Assembly: GCA_001636675.1 (NCBI GenBank)
Contig: AZGY01000010.1
Span: forward strand, 857,574-921,573
DNA: 64,000 nucleotides
Direction of reading: 5' to 3'
DNA from: Moelleriella libera RCEF 2490
Taxonomy: Eukaryota > Ascomycota > Sordariomycetes > Hypocreales > Clavicipitaceae
A model generated the notes under the pieces. That model saw only the letters and a program-made list of their open reading frames with translations, did not search any database and was not told where the DNA came from. The position numbers and the translations under genes were made by a program. Every line of letters starts with the position of its first letter. Positions within the stretch are counted from its first letter, which is position 1. Positions 12,407 through 23,616 of this stretch are shown here, in pieces.

Positions 12407-13027
12407 CTTCCTGGGAGAGAGGGGGCCGCAGAGGCTCCCTGCTTTGTCCCTATTGACAGCTCCGGCGGCTGTTCATGACGACGTGTTCCTCTTCTCTGAG
12501 TTGCCGCGGCGAGGCTATCTGGGCTTCTCTCTGCAGAGAGGACCAAAGTGTCGCGGGGAGACCGAGGCTACATGTTTGGGCGCATAATCTTGTATGGACA
12601 TGCATGTACCCGGCGGGCAGATAAGATAAAGCCGGGGTCCTCGAGCCCGCACACGGCAGCGGCAGGTAATGAGGCCGCTGTGATTTGACGCGAACCCCCC
12701 CGGAGCGGGGACGTCCAGGTGGCCAGGCACAGCTTGACACGCGCTAACAGCTTGGTTGCAATCTCCTGGAACTCCTTCTCCTTTCCTCCCGCGCCTCCCG
12801 TCTCTGGAGCTTGTGAGTCTGGTGTCAGCTCTTGGCCCGACCTCCGACGTCACCGTGCTCAGAAGTCACCTCGCTGACTCTCCAGCCCATCGTCACCATT
12901 CGTCCTGACATTCGTTGCTTTCCTACAATGGGGCTGCATTGAAGAAACAATACGCAATCGCGTGCGGAATAGGTTATCAAACCGTCGACCGTACTCCGCC
13001 CCAATCCTCGGTACCAATGCTGCCGTC
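12407..13027. promoter_or_regulatory. Divergent promoter region of cyclin C and Sal1
   Basis: 621 bp between two head-to-head start codons. It must hold both leaders. Pyrimidine-rich stretches precede the Sal1 start at 13028, and an out-of-frame ATG occurs at 13018, ten bases upstream of it. No confident TATA box or factor site is claimed. Confidence 0.4.
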
Positions 13028-15421
13028 ATGGGTATAAGCAAACTCGTCACAGACGTGGAGCGACGGTTTGGGGAGTCGCAGAACGAGCGCGATGCCAGGG
13101 TCGAGCGCCTATGGTGCCGGCTGGATCCCTCTGGAAAGGGCGAATTGGATCTCAGGGGATTGCAGAAGGGCTTCCGTCGTATCGATCATCGTAAGCATCC
13201 GCTCTGCATGAATTGGACCCGCGTTTCGGCCTGACTGTGAACTGCGCTGCTAACAGTTCCCTTGCGACGCATGCAGCTCTCAAAAATGCCGACGATCTCT
13301 TGAAACAGATCATGACGGAGGTCGACACGAACCGCGATGGCAAGATCCAATACGAAGGTATGCTTTGGCATGGACCCCAATTCGTCAAGTTGTTCCTCAG
13401 AGCTCGTCGTCATGTCTCCACATTGGGGAGCACCGTCAGCAAATCTGCTCCTCTCTTTTCCCGGCTCTTCATGCACAGCTCTAATTGCTTTCAGAATTCC
13501 GAGTCTTTGTCGAAGAGGCGGAGCGCCAACTGTACCTTTTGTTCCATGCCATCGACAAGGACGACAAGGGCAAAATCGACGCAACACAGCTGCAGTCAGC
13601 CTTCCGATCGGCTGGCCTCAGCGTCTCAAGTCGCAGATTATCAGATTTCTTCCATGACTTGGACAGAAACCACGATGGATATGTGACCTTTGACGAATGG
13701 CGGTGAGTGGATGCGCTTCAAGGTTTCTCCCTAGAAGCCTTGAGCTGCGATTCGGCTCGAGTCTACTGTGCAAAGGACCCTTTTTCTGACTTTGGCACAG
13801 AAACTTCCTTCTCTTCATGCCTGCAGGCCACTATAATTCACGTCTCAAGGCTGTTCTTTCCTACTACGATTCCGTCATCAGCGTAACACCCGAAGGAGAC
13901 TCTCTTGTCAGTGACGAGACTCTGGAGGGTTTAGGTACGGATTATTTAATCTCCAGCTCCCTTCTGTATTCTCTGGCCGGCTCTCTCATCAGAGTCGCGT
14001 CTCCGTTGCCTCGTTCAACAATGCCTGCTGCATCCGCCCCCGGGCCCCCCAAAAACACAGATGTGCAAGTCGATGTAGAAAGCAGGGACGCAGGCTCGGC
14101 GGGGTCAAAACGCAGAATACACGCCAGCGTGGACGTAGAGATAGGCACTGGCAGCATCGCAGACGATCAAACAGTGAATAAGCGTCGACGTCTAGGGAAC
14201 TCGACTTCGACCGCGACTCAAACCGGCCAACATGCTGGCGATGGCACCTCAGGAGAACAAAGTGGACAAGCGCAACCGTCAGAAGGTTTTGGCACTCCCC
14301 AAAAGAAGTACAGACTGACAGATTTTGCTCCCGATCCAGGTTATTTTCTCGCGGGTGCCATCGCCGGCGGGGTGTCGCGCACAGCTACCGCGCCACTCGA
14401 TAGATTGAAAGTCTACTTGCTGGTCAACACCTCCAGCTGCTCTGAAACTGCCGCATCAGCCCTCAAGCATGGCCGGCCTGCGGCTGCCGTTCAAAACGCA
14501 TCGCGACCGATAAGAGATGCTGTTAAGGATCTGTTCCGTAATGGGGGCATTCGAAGTTTCTTTGCAGGTCGGTTTCCGCGGCTACCGGCAAACGGAATCG
14601 CGCCTCACGTTTGTGCCCTGCTGACTGCTCATGCTATCTAGGAAATGGCTTGAATGTGGTCAAGATTATGCCCGAGACGGCAATCAAGTTCGGATCTTAC
14701 GAAGCCGCCAAACGAGCTTTCGCCAATTTTGAGGGACATGGTGACCCCCAGCACATCAGTTCATATTCAAAATTTACCGCGGGCGGTGTTGCCGGCATGA
14801 TTGCGCAGTAAGTGTGTGCTGTGGCTGTCGGATTGATTACATTTTAATGGAGCCGCTCTTCATCTCAGATTTTGTGTATATCCTCTTGATACCCTCAAAT
14901 TTCGGCTACAATGTGAGACAGTGAAAGGAGGTCTCACCGGCAGCGCTTTGGTCCGCCAAACAGCCGTCAAAATGTATGCCGACGGCGGCTTGCGGGCTTG
15001 CTACCGTGGTGTCACAATGGGCTTGGTCGGCATGTTTCCGTACAGTGCTATCGACATGGGCATGTTTGAACTTCTCAAAAAGTCCTATCGGACCTGGTAC
15101 TCAAAGCGGGCGGGATGCCACGAGGACGATGCCAATCCAGGCAATATAGCAACTGGCATCATTGGTGCGACGTCGGGTGCGATCGGCGCAACGGTTGTTT
15201 ATCCTCTCAACGTGGTGCGTACGCGATTGCAGACGCAGGGCACCGTGATGCACAAGGCAACGTATACGGGCATTTGGGACGTGACGCAGAAGACAATCCA
15301 GAAAGAGGGCTATCGCGGTCTATACAAGGGCTTGACGCCCAATCTTCTCAAGGTTGCGCCCGCGCTGAGCATTACCTGGGTCGTTTATGAAAACTCGAAG
15401 TCGGTACTTGGGCTTCATTGA
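13028..15421 (+). CDS. SAL1: Calcium-binding mitochondrial ATP-Mg/Pi carrier (Sal1/SCaMC type)
   Basis: Six exons: 13028-13190, 13277-13357, 13495-13702, 13801-14567, 14642-14807 and 14869-15421, with every junction in frame, giving 645 aa. The N-terminal half carries EF-hand loops (DPSGKGELD near residue 33, DTNRDGKIQYEEF near 70, DKDDKGKID near 102, DRNHDGYVTFDEW near 137). After a long low-complexity linker come three mitochondrial-carrier repeats with signature motifs PLDRLK, PLDTLK and PLNVVRTR; the third has Asn in place of the usual Asp. The family exchanges ATP-Mg or ADP for phosphate across the inner membrane, and calcium bound in the intermembrane space activates it. The linker contains basic clusters (SKRRIH, NKRRRLG) and is longer than I would expect. 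The start is the first ATG that opens the EF-hand domain. Confidence 0.93.
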
Positions 15422-16671
15422 GCAACATGTTGGTCAGGAACTGCATTGGCAGGTACGACAGGAATTCGGGGACGCCTCATGCTGCTGGGGCCCTTTCTCG
15501 TTTGTACCTGAGTCTTGGCTGCCGGCAACGCAGAGAAATGGCATGGCATGACGGGCTCATCTCGCCAGGCCTCGAATGGGCGACTCGGCTCTGAGGCCTC
15601 AAAGGCATGCTATTGGATCCAAGATGGGCTGTGACCGGGGTGCAGCATGGACAGCGCTGGGCTCTGCACTCCTGGCATGCGTTCCCGAGAGAAGCAATTC
15701 GGGAGCAGACCGACGATTCGGTAGAATCAACTCCCAAGGAGGATGTTGGCATGATTTGCCCCAGTATATGATGGCATGACAGTCAGCTCGGCAATGACGG
15801 GTCTCGTCTCGTCTCGGCCTGACGGTGATTGTTTTTTCGGGCCGTGCAATGTTCTGGAACATGACTACCCAGGCACCAACAAAGATAGCCCGGTCATGTA
15901 ACGGCATGGGAGCTGTCGCAGATCGCGCTGAGGAACAGGCAAAAGCGGACATATTCCGGTGAGCGCAATGCGGCAACGGCGATAAGCCCCCCCTCTCTCA
16001 GGCAAATCGATGCAATCTTTCTGTGGCATGTAAGCCATACAAGGTGGCAGATGACGACCTCTTGGTCTGGGCTTACGAATCACACCTTATCTACTAGTGC
16101 AATCACTCCTACTGAACAGCGCGTTGCGTGCGCGCTGACGAAAGCTTGCAGGAACCGTGACCAGCTGGCAGCACGGGTACAGCGACCGGAGACCCACAGC
16201 TGGGGCCTTTTGCTTATTGTGGACGGGAGGTGAGGAACTTTGCGGGGAGGGGGGGTTCGGCGTGTAGTGGGGCAAGGCAAGCGACCTCTACCTACTTTGT
16301 GGTTGCCACTTGAGGGTCCCTGTTCGTGGCTTGCTGGGATTGTGCTTGGGGCGTGACGGCGAATGCGTTGAGCTGTTGGTTCCTCGCCCACGCCTAGTCT
16401 TGGCGCCGCGCTCCAGAGGGAAATGGAAGAGATACCCTCCTCCTCCTCTCTGTCATGCTGACAGAGAGCTCTGGTGCTATCCTGCTGATGCCCCTCATTC
16501 AGGTCGACGTGGGTGCAATGCTCAAGAAAACCGCTCAATTCCATTGACGAATTGTGCGGGCACCATAGCTTCAACGTACAGACAACGGCCCGAACCTCCT
16601 TGGCATCCTGCCTCATTATTCTGTTATCCTTCTAGTGAGAGCTCTCCTCTCGATAATTAACATAGCTCACC
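15422..16671. other. Intergenic between Sal1 and the DUF4097-like gene
   Basis: About 1.25 kb holding the 3' end of the Sal1 transcript and the promoter and leader of the next plus-strand gene. The last 200 bases are pyrimidine-rich, as expected for a fungal leader. I see no additional gene. Confidence 0.5.
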
Positions 16672-19208
16672 ATGCCGGCTCCATACTCGGACAACATATA
16701 TTCAGACATGGGCGACGACAGTGCGTCCGACCCTGGTGACGGTCGTGACGATGCCTTGTCACCCACTGACGGCTACTTTCGCGCGTCTGAGGCATCAGGA
16801 GCGGAAGGACCGACGTCAGATTATGCCTCTGAGCTCGGCTTTGCAGACAATCGTGGCCAACACTGGCGCACCTCCTCACGCGTGCCTAATGTCTTGGTCG
16901 AGGATCCAACCCTGTTCCAGAGGAGCGCTGGCAAGGATAAGGAGGCCGAAGCCGAGCATGAACGTTTGCTGAGTCGGGACCATCATCTGCGTTTCTACGA
17001 GGATCGCCCGTTCGCGCCACAAGGGCAAGCCGCATCAGCATCTGCATCAGCATCTTCGGGTCGCCGTCCCGCGGGTACGTCCGCATCTTCTCTCGTCACC
17101 TCGCCGCCTCACGGTCATCTCCACCACCACCACCACCATCATCATCGTACGAGTGTTCATGAGGAGGCCCCTTTGTTCTTGGCTCGGCATAGTGCGCAGG
17201 ACCCTTGCGCTAATTCGCCCATCGACACGGGATTATTGGCAAGGTCGGCCACGTTCAATCATGCTCATCACGATCCGTCAACCCATCAGCGGCATCTACA
17301 AGAAGCGCCGCCTGCCTACTCACCTTCTGCAACCTCTTCTCCCTTGAACAGTGACTCTCTCGGCTATCAAACCTTTTCACATCTCTCTACAGACAATCAA
17401 CGTCAGAACGGAAGTTCAAACTCAGTGAACATGGGTGTTTTTCAGGAGCATGACACGCTGCTGTCTCGGCCTCTGCAGTCCATGGGTGGCTCACCCAACG
17501 GCCCTACCATGACGCGATGGCAGCGAATCAAGCGGGTCACTCGCTCTCCCCAGTCGAGGATCAGGCTGAAGGCTTTGCTGTCTGTTGCTGTTGTTCTGTC
17601 CATCTTTGTCGCCATCTTTGGGGGTATATCTCTCGGCAGCGAGAGTCCCCGCCACCGCCAGGTATGTGCATCAACAACTTGTTCAGGACGGACGACTCAA
17701 GAGTCAATGACTCGCCTCTGTGCCACACTTTGAAAGAAATCAGACCTCATATCCCGTCCGTGTGACGGCATGAGAAGATGCAACGAGCAATGAACACTGC
17801 TGTCAGCGCTGCGTACACCTGTCCTCGACTTGTAGCTTTGGGTATTTGAGAAAGTACAGGTCTACTGACCACTCCCCATCTGTAGATTCCGAGAAATGTG
17901 AACCGCGAAATCGTCAAAGCGCCGGATATGAAGGAGCAAGGAGACCTCCAGTGGCGCCCTATTGGCCAGTGCCGGAACACGCCGCACAAATTCGAAAATG
18001 TCGTATCGCAACTGGCTTTCGACAGCCGCTCCTCATTGACTATCGAACAGAAAGTCGACTCGCGTGGTTCACCAAGAGGCCGATCTCCAAACATTTCTGG
18101 ACAGGTTTACCTTCGCCCATCCAAGAAGACGTCCGGAGCTGGTTCTGTCGTGGTCCAAGTCATGTCGAACGATGAGAAGCTCAAAGTCGACACAAAAATC
18201 ACCCGCCAGCCTGACGGCAAGCAGAGTATTCGACTCACCACCCCAGGCGACGTGCCTTGGTGGGTCGGGAACGCCGAAGGACCTTGCATAGTGATCCGTG
18301 TCACCGTTTTTGTCCCTCAGAACGCAAACATCGCTAGCCTCCATGTCGATGTTGTCCAGCTCGACGTCAACCTGGTCAATGGCCTCGTCTTGGGCTCCGT
18401 CGCTGCTCCTTTCATCAAGACAATCTCTGGAAATGTGATTGCCCCGCGGGCTCCCGATATCGAGGCTGATGTCTGGCCGTACCTCCTCCAGTCGCGGAAG
18501 ATCATAGTGAAGACCATCAGTGGAGATGTCGACGGGTGGTTTCCATTGTACGATCTTCTCCAGATCGACACGACTTCCGGCGATGTCAACGTCCAAGTGG
18601 CGCCCGAAGTGGCTGATAGCGGATCTGCTTTATCGGCTATACTTGCTATCAACTCGCTCTCGGGATCCGTCTACGTCAATGAACCGTTCGAGGCTGTCCC
18701 GTCTCGCGACTACATGGCTAAGATTGACACCAAATCCGGGGACATTCGAGCCTGGATTGTCATGGCGTCGCGAGCTGAGATCGAATCCTTCTCAGGCGCC
18801 TTGGATCTTCAGATTCTGCCGGTGCTCTCGCAGGGCATGCAGAGGCCGACGCTGCGCACCAAGACCAAGAGCGGCGATGTCACGGTCGGCGTCCGCGACC
18901 CAGTCGAGGTGGATTCTCAGGGTAAAATGAATCGGACTCCCAGCGCCTCTGCTGCCCTCTCTCAGCTCCAGTCGAGCCACCAGTCGATCAGCGGCGACTC
19001 TAGGCTTTTCTACCCTGCCAGCTGGACCGGCAAGTTCAGAGGCACTGCCGTCTCAGGGAAGCTCAGTGCCAGAGGCAGGGATCTGCAGCTGACGCCGCCC
19101 AGACGCCGTGGCCTCAAATTGATCGAGGGACAAAAGGGCAATGGTCAGTCCATTATCGAGATGAAGTCCATCTCTGGCAGTACCCAGCTCCAAGTCGGAA
19201 GCTTGTGA
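16672..19208 (+). CDS. Single-pass membrane protein with DUF4097-like beta-helix domain
   Basis: Two exons, 16672-17661 (330 codons) and 17886-19208 (440 codons plus stop), with a phase-0 intron of 224 nt (donor GTATGT, branch CTGAC, acceptor TGTAG), giving 770 aa. Residues 1-300 are disordered and rich in Ser, Asp and His, with an eight-His run at 151-158 and a PPAY motif at 213-216. A basic stretch precedes one transmembrane helix at about 301-321. The C-terminal ~440 residues repeat a [S/T]xSG[D/N/S/K] motif about ten times at irregular spacing (TISGNV, TISGDV, TTSGDV, TKSGDI and so on), typical of DUF4097 beta-helices. The topology suggests a type II protein with a cytosolic tail and a lumenal or extracellular beta-helix. 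Function unknown; the PY motif suggests control by a Rsp5-type ubiquitin ligase (inference). Confidence 0.85.
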
Positions 19209-20450
19209 GGAACAGGACAGGAAGGAGCCGCGCTTTGGCTTCGTCATTCATGAACTACCTAGGTACTTGGACAGCGAGGGATGGTTTCTTTCTTTCTTTC
19301 TTTCGTTCTTCCATTTTCTTTTTCTTCCCCCTCTCCGTCTCGTTTTCTGATAGATAGACTACGTTGGGACCTTTACCCGAGAGGAAGACAAGAGGCCCCT
19401 CGGAGCAAATTCTAGAGGAATGGAGCACAAGGGAGGCGGGTTTGGCTTCTGAGTCATGTCTTGGGCGGTCAATACTCTCGTTTTCGAAATTAATCTAGCT
19501 TGACGTGATGCTGTCTGATTTGGTCGTCGTGCAATGTTGTTGTGGCCCTTTACGCGCAATGCTTCACACTTGAATGAATGGAATCTCAATCATTTAATCA
19601 TAAAACGTATAAGCTCATAACAGGATTGCCAACTACATCGGCACATGGCGACAAACAACACTCTGGTCAAAATGCCAGACATGTCCTGCCACCTTTCCCC
19701 ATACTTGGTGCAAGAATCTGCGTGCAAAATCAAGATACCCAACATGAGCTCTACCCAAAACATCAAAGCGCGCTGTCAAGTACTCGCGGAAAACACTGGG
19801 AAAGAAGGAAACCACAAGGAAAAAATAAAAAAAGGTGCTGGTCTTTCTCCAAAAAGGAAGGGTATCCGATACAGTAAATTCAAAGAAGACAAAAGTCCAA
19901 ACATAAGAGCCTGCTCTGGTACAAAAGGAGCAGTGGTGCCCGTGACGTGCCGCTGGTTGACGAGTGCAGAAAGGCTCGCCTCTGCGTCTCGGTCTGTCTC
20001 ATAAAGTTCCTCCGTCGGAGCGGGCTCGCGGAACAGCAGAGAAGAAAAGGAAAGTGAGAACCCAAGGAAAAAGTTACCGAAAAGAAGAAGATGAGTAAAA
20101 AGATTGATCGCCACCTTTGTTTTTCATCTCATGTGTTGAATAGACGCACTCAAAGCTTGTGGGGGAAAGAAGATGAAGGAAGAAAAGAAAGAAAACCGTG
20201 ATTCCCATCTCGTCTTCGTGTAGTGAGCTCGGGAGACCCCGCAGGCGCACACGCACACGCACACGCACCTACATGCACACATGCACACATGTATATATGT
20301 GCCAACATTTTGGCGCAAAGTCAAGGGGCAAACCCCTCTAAAACCAATAGAACATGGACCCCACGCCGATCTCTACGCCGGAGGCAACAAGGCTGCACGA
20401 GGAGAGCCGGAATTTTGACACATCTCCTTGCGGTCAGCCCTGTGGAACGC
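19209..20450. other. Convergent 3' region with simple repeats
   Basis: 1.24 kb between the stop codons of two convergent genes. It holds a (TTTC)n tract at 19285-19303, A-rich stretches around 19810-19900 and 20040-20100, and an alternating CA/TG tract at about 20247-20300 able to form Z-DNA. No gene was seen. Confidence 0.5.
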
Positions 20451-22142
20451 TCAGTCTTCCACGGGCCACGGCAAGTCTCGATTCCCGACAGCCGTGCACG
20501 TGAGGTACGTGATCCCATCCGAAGTGCGGCTCGACCCGGCCATGTCGAGCTCCAGTCCACTCCCCAACAGGGGTCGAACAGCCTGGCGAGCCATACCTTT
20601 GAGCTCGTCCATACGTTTCTCAAAGCGGCGCAAGTTATCCCGGCTGTAGAGATCGGGAGTGAGTTTGAGAAATTTCTTGCATTCGTCATGTGCAAGGAAT
20701 GTGTCGGGTGTGACAGAACCGAGGGTGCGATAGGCACGACCGCTGCTGGGAAGAATGGAAGCGGAAGGATACTGCTGGTGGCGGTGACGATCGCCATTGG
20801 CGGCAGCGCCCCGGCTGCTGCTAGCAGTGATTCCGGGTGCTGCCGAAGGCTGTGGTGAGGTGTTGTCGGCCAGCCATTGCCGGAAAAGACTCACAACGAG
20901 CCAATCCAGAAAATTGGAGCCGGGAGAAACGCGGTCGCCCTTGGGCGTGGTAAGACTCAAGCGGAAGAGACGCCCCTCGACGCGGCTCACTACTTCGTCA
21001 AGCTCATCGACTTTGTCTTCGATGATGTCGAGGACGTTGCCTGGAAGGGTGGCCCGGAGACTGCGCTCCCCAATGGGCCATTGGCCGACGACGTGAATGA
21101 GGGCTTCCTGAAAAATGACTTTGCTCCGTGCAAGATAGCCCAAGCGGAGATACGAGATGGGATACTTGGCGATTTGCTTCCACAAGCGTGACTGGAACTG
21201 GAGGAGGTGATGGTCAACTCGGGGGCCGACAACAGCCAGGGCGTCGTATTGGTCCGCGAGAGCGAGCAGCGACTTGCACTGTACGTATGCGTCGGCGACA
21301 TTGACTCCATCCAAAACTGGGGAGTAGTTGTAAAAGATGCGAAAGAGGTTGTCATAGTCGCGGAGCAGGTCCTCGTCGGCTTGCGACGGGCGTGACATGA
21401 TGGCCAGGTTCGCGACGGAGCGTGAGAAGGAGACGCGATTGGTCGTTGGCGGACCGCCACGTTTTGACGATAGACTCGACTTGATGGTTGGCGTGCCGCC
21501 GGCGATGGAACCAAAGATTGAAGAGAGGGCCTGTGATCGCGGAGCATCCGCCGGGTCATCGTCCCTTTGCACAAGCATGGGGATATCGCCGTGGCCAGTG
21601 CCCAGGTCCAGGTCATATCGCCACCGTCTCTTCGGCGTTGCGGCGCCCGATGATGCGTCGGGCGCAGACACGGCAGATGCCTCCTCGCCAATGCGCGCGA
21701 GCTCGTGGCCGCCAGCCAGCAAGGGCCGAGCCTTGGACCACTCCGACGAGGTGCCGACCTCGAAGAAGCCGCTGCAGCGTGTCAGCGTGTGCCGGTGCAG
21801 CAGATACCTGTTCTCTACCACATCCGCAGCGCCGGCGGGGACGCGAATGACGATCTCCACGTCACCGCTGTGAGAAAAGACGGGGAACTCGTTCTGGGGG
21901 GCAACATTGTGGGAGCGATGATGGCGTCTGGTGCGGGAGGAAGAAGGACGCGAGACAACAGACGCAGAGTAATGCTGATGCTGATGCTGATGCTGATGAT
22001 GATGATGCTGGTGGTGGTGGGGGGAATAGTGTGGCTGGTGCGCTGCGCTGCGGCGAGATGAGGAGACCGAAGAATCGCGAAGGTTGAAAGCGGTTGTAGT
22101 TGAGGCAGAAGATGACGACGGATGATCAGGTTGAGAGACCAT
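20451..22142 (-). CDS. BTB/POZ-domain protein of filamentous fungi
   Basis: A single uninterrupted frame of 563 codons. Residues 1-85 are low complexity (Ser-rich, then a His/Gln run at about 42-58). A BTB-like fold starts at SGDVEIVIR (92-100) and continues through NRYLLHRHTLTRCSGFFEVG (111-130). A variable insert (about 140-255) interrupts it before YDNLFRIFYNYSP and VQCKSLLALADQYDAL. The following region, about 300-400, is helical and resembles the BACK-like part of fungal BTB proteins. The C-terminus is well ordered. BTB proteins commonly bridge substrates to cullin-3 ubiquitin ligases or dimerise in chromatin regulators; which applies here is unknown. It converges on the DUF4097-like gene. 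Confidence 0.8.
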   Translation of the reverse strand: MVSQPDHPSSSSASTTTAFNLRDSSVSSSRRSAAHQPHYSPHHHQHHHHQHQHQHQHYSASVVSRPSSSRTRRHHRSHNVAPQNEFPVFSHSGDVEIVIRVPAGAADVVENRYLLHRHTLTRCSGFFEVGTSSEWSKARPLLAGGHELARIGEEASAVSAPDASSGAATPKRRWRYDLDLGTGHGDIPMLVQRDDDPADAPRSQALSSIFGSIAGGTPTIKSSLSSKRGGPPTTNRVSFSRSVANLAIMSRPSQADEDLLRDYDNLFRIFYNYSPVLDGVNVADAYVQCKSLLALADQYDALAVVGPRVDHHLLQFQSRLWKQIAKYPISYLRLGYLARSKVIFQEALIHVVGQWPIGERSLRATLPGNVLDIIEDKVDELDEVVSRVEGRLFRLSLTTPKGDRVSPGSNFLDWLVVSLFRQWLADNTSPQPSAAPGITASSSRGAAANGDRHRHQQYPSASILPSSGRAYRTLGSVTPDTFLAHDECKKFLKLTPDLYSRDNLRRFEKRMDELKGMARQAVRPLLGSGLELDMAGSSRTSDGITYLTCTAVGNRDLPWPVED

Positions 22143-23612
22143 GGGCGGCGGCGGCAGCGGCGGCGGCAGCAGCAGCAGCGAGGCGACGACTACGGCGGAA
22201 GGAGCTGCAAGACGACATGAAGAAGGAAAGAGCTTCCGCTACTTGCTCCCTGGCCAGATTGTCTTGTCTTGGTGGTTGGATCGCTCAGACAGCATGGAGG
22301 AGAACGGCAGCTTGGGTGGTGGGTGCGCGGGTGCGAGCGAGGGCGCGTGGAACAACGGACCGATCCGGAAAGGGAAAACGCCCTGATTCTTCTTCCCTTG
22401 GAATTGGAAAGGAGTGGTGATGGCAGCGACGAGGCAGCGGGCTCGCGACGTTGGACGAGTCAGTCACTCAGTCAGTCGCCCAGTCAGTCAAGGGGAGAAA
22501 GGAGAAAACGAGGAGCAGGGCAGAGGGCAACCGGAGGCAAGCAAAGCAGTCACAGTTGGTCTGAGGACGAGTTTTGCTTGCAGGTCGGCAGGCAATTGGG
22601 CAGCCCAGTCGTAAGCTAGCGCAACCTATCGAGCATGGATGTCTCCGCGTTTTGTGGTGGTGGAGGTTCTGGTGGCAGCTCCGAGGACTTGCTCCCCTGC
22701 CGTTTCGTTTCGTTGCGTTTCGTCTGGTCTGGTCTGGTCTGGTCTGATCTGATCCGGCCCCCTGTCGTGTGGCGGCGGCAGCAGCAGCAGCAGCAGCAGC
22801 AGCAGCGTGAACTCAGCCCCAGTCGAGCCTGGCCAGCTTTGTATAGCGTTGATCAGGTACAGTACCTACCAGCTTGGGTACAACGGGGGTTTCCCATGTT
22901 TTACCGACTGGACTGGGCTGGGTCAGACGGGAGGATCGACCGACGGCTCTGACCGGCCGTCGCCGCCGCCGCCACCACCACCAGAACCACCACCAGAACC
23001 ACCACCTCCACGAGCGGCGGCGGCGGCGGCGACGGGAGGGCGGCCGTCAGGCGGCTTCGTCCCCACGGCGGGAAATTGATTCGATCTGGCTGGCCCTCCA
23101 CAAACACATGGTACTTCGTATTGTCTGTTGCCACCAGAGCCTGACGCCGTCGGCTGGTCCAGCCCAACCATAGTCAGCCAGGCCGCACAGCTATACGCGT
23201 GGCAGGTCCAGACTGGTTGGCTGCTGCATCGTCCATGCAGGTGTAAAGACTGCTGCGATGCCCGACGAAGTGGGCGTGTGCGGGACCGGAGGCCTCGCGA
23301 AACAGACGCGGCCACGAAGCCTCGCGGTCGTCATCAAGATCTGTGCTGCGCGTCATTTGCAATTTCTGCTCTCCACCGCGCCAGGGAGCTTGCCTGCTCA
23401 TGAGGTTGGGCGCCGTGCATCAAGACATCGGCCGACGTCGAACCCGCATCACCCATCTCCATCCCAAGAGGGGATAGCGCGGACCCTTTTCCGCTGTGCA
23501 TCCGGCTGGGACCCCCCCACGTTCCTTCTTTCATCCAACCTGCAGCCAAAACGACCAACATCATCACGATGCAACGGACACCTTGGCTCATCGACGCTGA
23601 GCCTATGATGGA
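22143..23612. other. Divergent intergenic region, repeat-rich
   Basis: 1.47 kb between the start codons of the BTB gene and the TilS-like gene. It holds a GGC/CAG-rich stretch at 22143-22190, CAGT tetramers near 22460-22495, TCTGG pentamers at 22723-22752, a (CAG)9 tract at 22779-22806, and a CCACCA/CCGCCG stretch near 22964-23030. The open frames here are translations of these repeats and I do not support any as genes. Confidence 0.45.
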
Positions 23613-23616
23613 ATGA
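23604..23616 (+). promoter_or_regulatory. Three-codon upstream ORF overlapping the TilS-like start
   Basis: Just before the main start lies ATG ATG GAA TGA (23605-23616). Its TGA shares bases with the main ATG at 23613-23615 (ATGA overlap). If transcribed, ribosomes would terminate on top of the main start, an arrangement that can force reinitiation. The transcription start is not known. Confidence 0.35.
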
